Positions 9,273 through 16,422 of a DNA stretch of 64,000 nucleotides are shown here, piece after piece (the first letter of the stretch is position 1; each line of letters opens with the position of its first letter). The stretch is taken from assembly GCF_937959485.1 (NCBI RefSeq), contig NZ_CALGPY010000009.1, forward strand, positions 1 through 64,000, written 5' to 3'. Under the pieces are notes generated by a model. The model was not told the DNA's origin, searched no databases, and saw nothing but the letters and a program-made list of their open reading frames with translations. The DNA is from an uncultured Campylobacter sp. Its GTDB lineage: Bacteria; Campylobacterota; Campylobacteria; Campylobacterales; Campylobacteraceae. The position numbers and the translations under genes are program-made.

Positions 9273-10301
9273 CTACCAGCCATTTATCGCAAACAAAATC
9301 GCTAAGCTTTTCTGCGCCAAGAGCTCGTCCGAGAGGCGGTCGTATTCGCCCCCGAGCCCCATTTCTTGCGCCATAGACGGCGGCTCATCGTCCCAAGAGC
9401 CCATCGCACCGAATACATCGGCGATCCCCGCCGCGGCAAACGCCCTCAAGCTCGGCTGCGGCAGCGCTGCAAACGAAACGGCGTAATACTCGCCTACAGC
9501 GACTTCGCCCCGCAGCGTCTTAAGCGCATTATCAAACGTCTGCTCAAAGTTTTCGCAGCCTATCTTGCTCGCAAAATCCCTAATTTGCACTAAAACATTC
9601 CCGAATTCTGCGCTGTTATCGCGCGCGTTTAGCGCATCCCGCGGCATCCCGCACCAAAGGCGCTCGACGTATTTCACGCGCCAAGCCTTTTTGTTGCGAT
9701 CGTATTTCCAATCAGGCGTAAAAACGCCGTTAAAGTCCTCAAAGCGGCAAACGATGCCGTTTACGCTCATCCCCGAAAAGCCCAAAAGCGCTCTATTTTT
9801 TACGAAAGTTGGAATACTAAGCCCCGCGTCCTTCAGACCGAGCTTTAGGCACTGCTCTATCCAACGCTGCCGTGCGGAGATCGGCTCGTCCTCGCACTCT
9901 TTTTGCGCGACTTGCTCAGTAAAAAATTTGCGCGCTTTTTGCAAAAGTGGCAAGTCCGTGCTTTCGTCGGCGCCTTTTTTTCTCGCCGCTTTTTCATTTG
10001 CCGCTTCTTTTCTGTTCGTGCGCTTTTGCTCCGCTACCTCATCGCTCTCGGCAGTTTTGTCCATCGCACTGCTCTGTACTGCACCGTACGCATCTTTTTG
10101 CTCCGTAGCTTTACTTGCGTCGTTTACGCTGCCATGCGCTGCGCGGCTTGCGCCCTCTGCGGTGCGGAAATGCTCCTTTGCAAACTCAAAATTTAAAAAT
10201 TTTATATATTTTTGATCTTGCGGCAGCGGCTTAGGATTGCCGCGCAGAGCTGATTTTAGCGCGACGCACAGCGCGCACGAGAGATATATTTCGCCGTTCA
10301 T
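9273..10301 (-). CDS. Hypothetical protein with a charged low-complexity linker
   Basis: 342-residue protein of no family I recognise. Residues 1-45 contain SCALC and a basic stretch and could form a small domain. Residues ~46-115 are an A/E/K/S/D-rich, low-complexity linker (10166-9960). Residues ~118-342 look globular, with WKYDRNKKAWRVKYVERLWCGMP near 215-240. No signal peptide or membrane helix. The ATG at 10301 has an AAAGGATAT ribosome site. It is convergent with the molybdoenzyme gene and separated from pyrC by over 550 bp, so context gives no hint of function. Confidence 0.75.
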   Translation of the reverse strand: MNGEIYLSCALCVALKSALRGNPKPLPQDQKYIKFLNFEFAKEHFRTAEGASRAAHGSVNDASKATEQKDAYGAVQSSAMDKTAESDEVAEQKRTNRKEAANEKAARKKGADESTDLPLLQKARKFFTEQVAQKECEDEPISARQRWIEQCLKLGLKDAGLSIPTFVKNRALLGFSGMSVNGIVCRFEDFNGVFTPDWKYDRNKKAWRVKYVERLWCGMPRDALNARDNSAEFGNVLVQIRDFASKIGCENFEQTFDNALKTLRGEVAVGEYYAVSFAALPQPSLRAFAAAGIADVFGAMGSWDDEPPSMAQEMGLGGEYDRLSDELLAQKSLAILFAINGW

Positions 10302-10857
10302 AGATATCCTTTAAATTTAGATCGCTCCCGTTTATGCGGCGGATTATTTATGCTCCGCGCCAAAAGCTAGCGGCGGCAAAATTTTAAAATTTTGCGCCTT
10401 AGCGACAAATTTAATCACGATAAAATTTACGCATGAAGCAAAAACAAGTCTACGCAAAGATAGAATTCCCAACCGCCGCGAACATAAATTTAAAAGCAGC
10501 GACCATATCGAAAAAGGCGCCGTTATAAATTTACAAATGCCGCATACGTCGGTAAAATTCCGAAGCCGAAATCTACGAGCGGCATGAGCAAGGCGATGCG
10601 GGTTAAATTTACGCGCACTTTAAAAACGACAAACCGCTTTAAAAAAATTTCAACCGCGCTCGCGCTATGTTTTAAAGACAAGTCGCCGCGCCTACGCTGC
10701 CGCCAAATTTAAAATGAACCAATCGCACCGCAAAATTTTAAAAGTAAGCCGTTATACCCAAACTAGCGTAAATTGAAAATAAAGCAATCGCTCCGTTTAT
10801 GCTACAAATGCCGCTCATCCGCAAGCCGCCGATCGCAAGTCCTACGCCGCGAGCGCC
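10302..10857. other. Non-coding region, no gene seen
   Basis: 556 bp between the hypothetical gene and the pyrC stop. It is stop-rich in all frames and has no tRNA-like or strong hairpin structure. AAATTTA/AAAATTTT words recur every few tens of bases between GC-rich pieces, as in the other gene-free regions of the window. Confidence 0.5.
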
Positions 10858-12138
10858 CTACGCTACGACGTTTGGAAACTCATAGACCACGCGGCCGCTT
10901 TTGATCGTGCATACCGCAGCGCCCGTAAGCTGCTTGCCGAAAAGCGGCGAGTTGCGCGATTTGGACTTATTTAGCGCCTCGTCGTAAACGTAGGAAATCT
11001 GCGGATCGATGATCGCGACGTCGGCCAAAAAGCCCTCTTTGATCTCGCCCTTGTCCTTTAAATTTAGAATTTTAGCCGGGTTAAACGAGCAGAGGCGCAC
11101 CATGTCTTCAAGGCTGATGACGCCCTCGTTTACGAGCCGAAGCGTAAGCGGCACGAGGGTTTGAAGCCCCAAAATTCCAAACGGCGCATGGTCGAATTCT
11201 ACAAATTTATCGTCGGTGTTATGCGGAGCGTGATCGGTCACGATGGCGTCAATCAGACCGCTTTTGAGCGCCTCTCTGATCGCCTGCACGTCGCTTTGGG
11301 TGCGAAGCGGCGGCGACATTTTAAAATTCGTATCGTATCCCATCAGCTCGCGCTCGTCAAAGGTGAAGTGATGCGGCGTAGCCTCGCAGGTGACGCGGAT
11401 ACCCTCGCGCTTAGCCTGCTCAATGAGCTTGAGCGACCACGCCGAGCTTACGTGCGCGACGTGGATGTGCCCGCCCGTCTTTTTGGCAAGCAGCAGATCG
11501 CGCGCGATCATAATCTCCTCTTTTTCGCTCGCCATCCCCTTTAGACCGAGGATCGCGCTTATCTTGCCCTCGTTCATCACGCCGCCGTGGCAAAGCGAGC
11601 AATCCTCGCTGTGATTTATCACGAATGAGCCGAAGTGCGCGGAGTATTCGAGCGCCTGTCGCATCACGGAGCTGTCGGTCACGGGCAGCCCGTCATCGCT
11701 GAAAGCCACGCAGCCCGCTTCCAGCATATCGCCCATCTCGACGATCTTTGCGCCCTTGCAGTCCTGCGAGATCGCGCCTATCGGTAGCAGATCGATAAGC
11801 CCGCGCTGTTTGGCCTTGGCGATCATCGCGCGCGTGATACTGGAGTTATCGTTCACGGGCTTGGTATTTGCCATCGGGAGGCAAGTCGTCACGCCGCCTG
11901 CGACCGCAGTTTCGCTGCCGCTGATGACGTCGTCTTTGTATTCGAGCCCGGGATCTCTAAAATGCACGTGCATATCGATGAGCCCCGGCATCACGAGCTT
12001 GTCCGCAGCGTCTATTACGCGGTCTGCGGCGAGACACTCGCGCGTGATCTTTGAAATTTTATCGCCTTCGATCAGGACGTTCGCTTCCTCGCTGCCGTTA
12101 TGATTAACGATCGTGCCGTTTTTTATTAAAATTTTCAT
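10858..12138 (-). CDS. pyrC: Dihydroorotase
   Basis: Zinc amidohydrolase closing carbamoyl-aspartate to dihydroorotate in pyrimidine synthesis, 426 residues, type I (long) dihydroorotase. Seen: the metal-binding DMHVHFRDPG at ~56-65 after LVMPGLI, the NHSEDCSL block near 175, HVAHVSSAWS near 227, and the DHAPHN metal/substrate motif near 303. Its ATG overlaps the end of pyrB by 4 bp, so the two are translationally coupled and expressed as pyrB-pyrC. Confidence 0.95.
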   Translation of the reverse strand: MKILIKNGTIVNHNGSEEANVLIEGDKISKITRECLAADRVIDAADKLVMPGLIDMHVHFRDPGLEYKDDVISGSETAVAGGVTTCLPMANTKPVNDNSSITRAMIAKAKQRGLIDLLPIGAISQDCKGAKIVEMGDMLEAGCVAFSDDGLPVTDSSVMRQALEYSAHFGSFVINHSEDCSLCHGGVMNEGKISAILGLKGMASEKEEIMIARDLLLAKKTGGHIHVAHVSSAWSLKLIEQAKREGIRVTCEATPHHFTFDERELMGYDTNFKMSPPLRTQSDVQAIREALKSGLIDAIVTDHAPHNTDDKFVEFDHAPFGILGLQTLVPLTLRLVNEGVISLEDMVRLCSFNPAKILNLKDKGEIKEGFLADVAIIDPQISYVYDEALNKSKSRNSPLFGKQLTGAAVCTIKSGRVVYEFPNVVA

Positions 12139-13064
12139 CGTGCGCTCCTGTTTAAATTTATCGTATGAAGTATCGCCATTCGCATCGCCTCGCCGTTTTC
12201 TACCTGATCTAAAACGCAGCTATAGCGCGGATCGTCGGCTACGTCGGAGTTGATCTCCACGCCGCGATTGATCGGGCCCGGGTGCATTATCATGACGCCC
12301 TCTTTCGCAGCTTGCATCCGCTTAGCGGTAAGTCCGAAAAATTTCGAGTACTCGCGCACGCTCGGGAAGCTCGGCTCACCGTCTTGCCGCTCAAGCTGGA
12401 TTCTAAGCATGATGATGACGTCGGCGCCCTCGATCGCCTCCTCTACGCTTTTGCATATCGGGCAGCCGAACGCGTCGCAGTCGCGCAGCATCATCGGAGG
12501 GCCGAAGAGCCGCACGTTTATGCCGAGCTTTCGCATCGCCCAGATGTCGCTTCTAGCCACGCGCGAGCGGAATATATCGCCGATGATCGCGACGTTTAAA
12601 TTCTCGATCCTACCCTTGTGCTCGCTGATCGTAAAAAGATCCAGCAGCGCCTGGCTTGGGTGCTCGTTCAGCCCGTCGCCCGCATTTACGATCGATGCGT
12701 CGCAGTTGGCCGCGACGAATTTCGCCGCGCCCGAGCAGCTGTGGCGCAGTACGAAGATATCCGTGCGCATCGCCTGCATATTTCTGATAGTGTCGATCAG
12801 CGTCTCGCCCTTTTTCGTGCTGCTGTCTGCGGCGGTGAAATTTACGCTGTCCGCGCCCAGGCGCTTGGCTGCGATCTCAAAGCTCGTGCGGGTGCGGGTG
12901 GAGTTTTCGAAAAACGCGTTGATGACCGTCTTGCCGCGAAGCGAGTCGGATTTTTTGACGTCAGAGCGGTTGAGCGCTTTAAACTCGCGCGCCAGACCGA
13001 TGAAGTCGTAGATGTCCTCGCGGCTCAGATCCTGCGCGCTAAGAAGATGCTTTAGTTTATACAT
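12135..13064 (-). CDS. pyrB: Aspartate carbamoyltransferase
   Basis: Catalytic subunit for the first committed pyrimidine step, 309 residues, standard length. Seen: carbamoyl-phosphate motif STRTRTSFE near 55-63, the loop residues of SSTKKGET near 81, HPSQALLDL near 135, and the aspartate-binding segment around RIQLERQD near 222. The ATG at 13064 follows GGAGAGGG. First gene of a pyrB-pyrC pair with a -10-like element about 37 bp upstream. Confidence 0.96.
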   Translation of the reverse strand: MYKLKHLLSAQDLSREDIYDFIGLAREFKALNRSDVKKSDSLRGKTVINAFFENSTRTRTSFEIAAKRLGADSVNFTAADSSTKKGETLIDTIRNMQAMRTDIFVLRHSCSGAAKFVAANCDASIVNAGDGLNEHPSQALLDLFTISEHKGRIENLNVAIIGDIFRSRVARSDIWAMRKLGINVRLFGPPMMLRDCDAFGCPICKSVEEAIEGADVIIMLRIQLERQDGEPSFPSVREYSKFFGLTAKRMQAAKEGVMIMHPGPINRGVEINSDVADDPRYSCVLDQVENGEAMRMAILHTINLNRSAR

Positions 13065-13098
13065 TCCCTCTCCTTTTTTGGGCCGAATTTCAGCCGTA

Positions 13099-13104
13099 AT
13101 TGTA
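13099..13104 (-). promoter_or_regulatory. -10-like element of pyrB-pyrC
   Basis: On the minus strand TACAAT sits 35 bp before the pyrB ATG, directly behind a run of seven T residues. T-rich DNA upstream of the -10 is typical of Campylobacter promoters. No attenuator hairpin was recognised in the short leader. Confidence 0.4.
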
Positions 13105-13343
13105 TAAAAAAATCTCTGATAAAATTTTAAAATTTAAGAGCGGGGCTCAAATTTAGACGCATAATTTTGCTTGAAATTTTATTTGAGTTCGTATACGAAG
13201 CGCGAGCGGAATTTCGGGGTAAAATTTAAAAATTTTGAGATTAAATTTGAGCTTCTTGAGCGAAAATTTTAAAAAATCAGCCGCGCCACTTACGTAAAAT
13301 TTTAAAGCTTTACGCGCAACAGGCGGCTAGAAAAGCAAAGAAT

Positions 13344-13874
13344 TTAAAGCTTATTTAAATACTTTATATAATTTTTCGCGCTATTTTCTACGGCTTGCTC
13401 GCTTTTATCGTAAGTAAAGCCGTATGAGACGAAATTAGGCATAGTCGTTGCGCCGACGAAATTAAACGTAGCCTTAAATGGCGCTAGCACCTCATCCACG
13501 CTAAAGCCCACGATGCCGTTTTTAGAATAGTTTGCCTCGGTCGCGCCAAGCGAGATCGCAAGCGCGAATTTTTTGCCTTTAAGCTTACCGCCGCTCTCTG
13601 TGCCATAAGCCCAGCCGCGCGTAAAAACGTCCTCAAACCACTGCTTAAGAAGCGGCGTGCAGTTTGAAAAACGAAACGGAAACTGAAGCACGATTTTATC
13701 GTGGCTTTCGAGCAGTTTTTGCTCCTTTTCCACATCGATTTTAAAATCCGCATAAAGCGCGTAAAGATCGTGAAGCTCGAACTTATCAGGATGGGCTAGC
13801 ACGGCATCCCTCCAGTGGCGGTTTACGAGCGAGTTTGCAATATTTGGATGAGCCAAAATAATGAGAGTTTTCAT
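13344..13874 (-). CDS. NAD(P)H oxidoreductase, flavodoxin-2 / quinone-reductase family
   Basis: 176-residue soluble flavoprotein of the KefF/MdaB/NQO group, which transfers two electrons from NAD(P)H to quinones or electrophiles. Seen: N-terminal beta-strand plus phosphate loop LIILAHPNIANSLVN, the FMN-loop segment IVLQFPFRFSNCTPLLKQWFEDVF near 62-85, RGWAYG near 87, and the GKLKGKKFALAISLGA strand near 97-112. The ATG at 13874 has AAAGGAT upstream and its own -10. Substrate unknown; a role in electrophile or quinone stress is inferred from the family only. Confidence 0.88.
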   Translation of the reverse strand: MKTLIILAHPNIANSLVNRHWRDAVLAHPDKFELHDLYALYADFKIDVEKEQKLLESHDKIVLQFPFRFSNCTPLLKQWFEDVFTRGWAYGTESGGKLKGKKFALAISLGATEANYSKNGIVGFSVDEVLAPFKATFNFVGATTMPNFVSYGFTYDKSEQAVENSAKNYIKYLNKL

Positions 13875-13906
13875 TTCTATCCTTTAAATTTGAAATTGCG
13901 GAGTGC

Positions 13907-13912
13907 ATTATA
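13907..13912 (-). promoter_or_regulatory. -10 element of the flavoprotein gene
   Basis: Perfect TATAAT on the minus strand, 33 bp before the ATG at 13874, in the recurring local context GCTATAATGC also seen before other genes in this window (16330, 42756). Confidence 0.55.
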
Positions 13913-14388
13913 GCTCTACTTCGTAAAATTTTTCTCGTTTTATCGCAAGCAGCCTTAAATTCTAAAGCTTTACCAGCCGCTGCCTGCTTATCTTTACAGC
14001 AACTTCAAAGAGCGGAGCTTTGAATTCCAAACTTCATCCACTACTCGCGCTTTATTTTAGAAATGCTCGCCCTCGGGGCACTCGTCGCGTTTTGCAAAGA
14101 TTTACTACTTTTTTGTAAGTGTTCATCGCACCATTGCGGAAGCTCGCGCGAGTAAAATTTTAACGAAACCGCCGCGCCGAGTAAATTTAATAAAATTTAG
14201 CATCGTTTCTCTGCGAGCATTCGCCACAACAAACAAATTTAAGCGAAATTTAGCCGCGCTTAAATTCTAAAGCTTTGTCCGCCGGTGTCGTCTCTCTGAT
14301 CCAAGCGTCTGTCGCGCTCTTTTGGAGGCTCGCCGCTTCCTCGCAGGTAGCGGTCGCAACGAAAAATTTGAGTAAAATTTAGCGCCGC
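13913..14388. other. Non-coding region holding a decayed copy of the lipoprotein gene 3' end
   Basis: No intact gene. On the minus strand the 129 bp just below the lipoprotein stop (14388-14260) are a diverged in-frame repeat of that gene's own tail, ending in the same QSFRI-stop. A shorter match to the stop region (AAAGCTTTAGAATTTAAG) recurs near 13955. The rest is AAATTT-rich filler with no promoter or hairpin I could support. Confidence 0.5.
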
Positions 14389-15162
14389 TTAAATTCTAAA
14401 ACTTTGCCTATCGGTCGCCTCTTCAAGCCCAGAATTATCGTCGCGCTCCTGCGAGCGCCCGCCGCGCGGCTCATGTCTAGGCTGCACGCCAAAGCCCTCC
14501 AAGACCTTGCCTAGGCTTTCATTAGCGTCCTTGATGATGCCTTGCAGGCTCTGCCCCATCTGATCAAGGTTTTTGCCCGCCTCGCGCACCGCCGCCTCGC
14601 CCTGCTTTAGCAGATCCTCTATCCTATCCGCGTTGCGAGCGGCGAAATCGTTCAAGACTTCGGGCGCTTTTTTCTGCAAATTTTGCAAGGCCTCGCCAAA
14701 AACTTTAGCATCGTTTGCAAGCTCGTCTATCGTGGAGTTCAGATCGGATTTTTGCTTGCTCTCAAGGCCCTGCGGCACGGAGTTTTGAGCGGAATTTTGC
14801 CCTTGATTACCCGCGCTAAAATTCTGCTCCGAGCGCGCACTTTGCTCGCGATTTTGCGCGTCCGATCCGCCGTCGCAGCCGCCTAAAATACATATCGCGG
14901 CTATCGCCAAAGTAAAATTTCGTGCCGCGTTTAAAAAGCTAAAATCGTTTATAAAACTAAAATTTCTAGCGCGACCCTCTGAGATAAAATTTCGCCCGTC
15001 GCTAGCCCGAGTAAAATTCTGCCCGCCCTGCGTCGAAATAAAATTTCGCGCACCGCCGACCGAAACGAAATTTCGCTCTCGCTCAAAGTCCCGCTCGCCG
15101 CTAGCTCGGATAAAATTATGCGCTAAATCGCGTCCGCACCCTTTCAAAATTCGTCTTTTCAA
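14389..15162 (-). CDS. Putative lipoprotein with an abnormally long repeat-filled N-terminus
   Basis: 257 residues, no recognised family. Start is TTG at 15162: an AAAGGAG site lies 6 bp upstream and overlaps the CinA-like gene stop, so the two are probably one operon. The basic start MKRRILKG looks like a signal-peptide n-region, but the hydrophobic core and lipobox (FTLAIAAICILGGC, Cys96) come only ~80 residues later. Between them are near-9-residue repeats (RNFISTQGG, RNFISEGRA, QNFTRASDG and others). After Cys96 comes a polar linker, then an alpha-helical region (~130-225) rich in E/K/A/Q, then a charged tail ending QSFRI. If the repeats block signal recognition, the protein may not reach the membrane. 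Confidence 0.7.
   Translation of the reverse strand: MKRRILKGCGRDLAHNFIRASGERDFERERNFVSVGGARNFISTQGGQNFTRASDGRNFISEGRARNFSFINDFSFLNAARNFTLAIAAICILGGCDGGSDAQNREQSARSEQNFSAGNQGQNSAQNSVPQGLESKQKSDLNSTIDELANDAKVFGEALQNLQKKAPEVLNDFAARNADRIEDLLKQGEAAVREAGKNLDQMGQSLQGIIKDANESLGKVLEGFGVQPRHEPRGGRSQERDDNSGLEEATDRQSFRI
14923..15120 (-). repeat. Degenerate ~27-bp coding repeats (xNF units)
   Basis: Within the lipoprotein gene, residues ~15-80 are made of about seven units, mostly nine residues long, that start R/Q/H-N-F followed by a short polar part. At DNA level each carries a CGAAATTTTA-like core at about 27-bp spacing. The hydrophobic signal core itself begins with the same RNF. Confidence 0.7.
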
Positions 15163-15173
15163 AATCCGCTCCT

Positions 15174-16304
15174 TTAAATTTCATCTCTCGCAATCGCGCT
15201 CGGAAGCCGCCCGAAAAACAGATCGCTTCTAAGCTTCAAAAGCAAGCAGATAGCGATATCGGCGCTTTGTTCGCGGATGTAGTTTCGATCGCCTTTTAGA
15301 TGAAATTCCCCGACGATCTGTTTGCCGCCCTGCTCCTTCGCGCCGATAAAGACCGTCCCTACGGGCTTTTGCGCGCTTCCGCCGCCGGGGCCCGCGATAC
15401 CGCTTACCGCAAGAGCGAAGCTCGCCCCGCTGCTTTGTAGCGCGCCCTCCAGCATCTCGCCCACGGTCTGCGCGCTGACCGCGCCGTAGCGCGCGAGCGT
15501 ATCTTCGCATACGTTGAGCCAGAGATTTTTTATCTCGTTGGCGTAGCTTACGAGCGAACCGTCAAAAACGTCGCTTACACCCGCGACCGCGCCGAATTTT
15601 GCAGCGATGAGCCCTGCGGTGCAACTTTCGGCAAAGGTGATCTTAGCGCCTATTTCGCGCAGTCTATCCACCACGAAGCCCATAAAATCGCCGCCTTCGA
15701 TGTAGCAGCTCTCATAATACTTGCCGACGCTTTGCAAAAACGCGTCCAGCGCTCCGAATTTCATCGCACTGGCGCGCACTAACAGCAAAAAGGAGCAGGG
15801 CCTACTGATCGTAAGCGAAATTTTATAACTGATCGCAAGGCTTTCTAGGCGCTGCTTTACGCTTTCGTATTCGCAATCGAATAGATAAAAGCTCTCGCCC
15901 GCATTCGGCGCGTCTTGAAGGATCGGCGGCAGGCTCTGCAAGCAAAGTGCTTTGATCACGTTTACCGAGCAGCCTCTGACGTTTAGCAGGAAGCTATTTT
16001 TCGCCACCGTGCGCGCCATCGAGGGCGCTAGGGTTTCTCCGTTTTTTAGCTCAAGCGAATCGAAAGAGAGCGTCGATAAAATTTTACCGACGACCGCGTA
16101 GGCGGAGTTTGCCGCAAAGATCGTGATAAAATCGTACGAATCGATCATCTTTTCAAGCACGAAGGGCAAAACCTTATCGTTTTCGCTTAAGAATTTCAGA
16201 TCGTCCATCCGCCCAAAAACTCGTTCGTAGCTGCGAGATATATAGCTCATCAAAGCCGCGTCGTAGCGGATCTCCTCGCCGATTACAAGGATGATATTTT
16301 TCAT
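15174..16304 (-). CDS. CinA-like protein with C-terminal PncC-type amidohydrolase domain
   Basis: About 376 residues. The C-terminal ~160 form a CinA-C/PncC domain, which deamidates nicotinamide mononucleotide in NAD recycling: FAESCTAGLIAAKFGAVAGVS, then GSLVSYANEIKN, then AVSGIAGPGGGS and KPVGTVFIG are seen. The N-terminal part is in the MoaB/CinA-N position but is divergent. I chose ATG at 16304 (MKNIILVIGEE) rather than the longer frame from 16331, because a GAGGG ribosome site precedes it and the upstream ATG overlaps the -10 hexamer. It is divergent from ileS, as in C. jejuni. Confidence 0.88.
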   Translation of the reverse strand: MKNIILVIGEEIRYDAALMSYISRSYERVFGRMDDLKFLSENDKVLPFVLEKMIDSYDFITIFAANSAYAVVGKILSTLSFDSLELKNGETLAPSMARTVAKNSFLLNVRGCSVNVIKALCLQSLPPILQDAPNAGESFYLFDCEYESVKQRLESLAISYKISLTISRPCSFLLLVRASAMKFGALDAFLQSVGKYYESCYIEGGDFMGFVVDRLREIGAKITFAESCTAGLIAAKFGAVAGVSDVFDGSLVSYANEIKNLWLNVCEDTLARYGAVSAQTVGEMLEGALQSSGASFALAVSGIAGPGGGSAQKPVGTVFIGAKEQGGKQIVGEFHLKGDRNYIREQSADIAICLLLKLRSDLFFGRLPSAIARDEI

Positions 16305-16329
16305 AAAGACCCTCATTAAATTTTCGCAC

Positions 16330-16335
16330 ATTATA
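16330..16335 (-). promoter_or_regulatory. -10 element of the CinA-like gene
   Basis: Perfect TATAAT on the minus strand, 25 bp before the chosen ATG at 16304. Transcription would begin near 16323, so the in-frame ATG at 16331 would lie outside the message. Confidence 0.55.
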
Positions 16336-16422
16336 GCATAAACGCAGACTGCTCTTTCAGAGCTTTTTAATGGCGTTTTGGATAAACTTCACAAATTTTT
16401 TAAGACACGAAAAGGTACAAAT

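Noticed and set aside
9565..10215. 216-codon plus-strand frame over the 9273-10301 gene
   Set aside because: The minus-strand gene has a ribosome site and better protein character; the plus frame is Ser/Phe/Ala-rich shadow. Since the minus gene is itself unknown, this choice is less certain than the others.
12250..13011. 253-codon open frame on the plus strand opposite pyrB
   Set aside because: It is the mirror of an unmistakable gene; GC-rich codon use keeps the antisense frame open. No ribosome site, no protein-like motif.
16378..16422. Longer ileS start (15 extra codons)
   Set aside because: No ribosome site before 16378, and the family N-terminus begins at the ATG at 16423.
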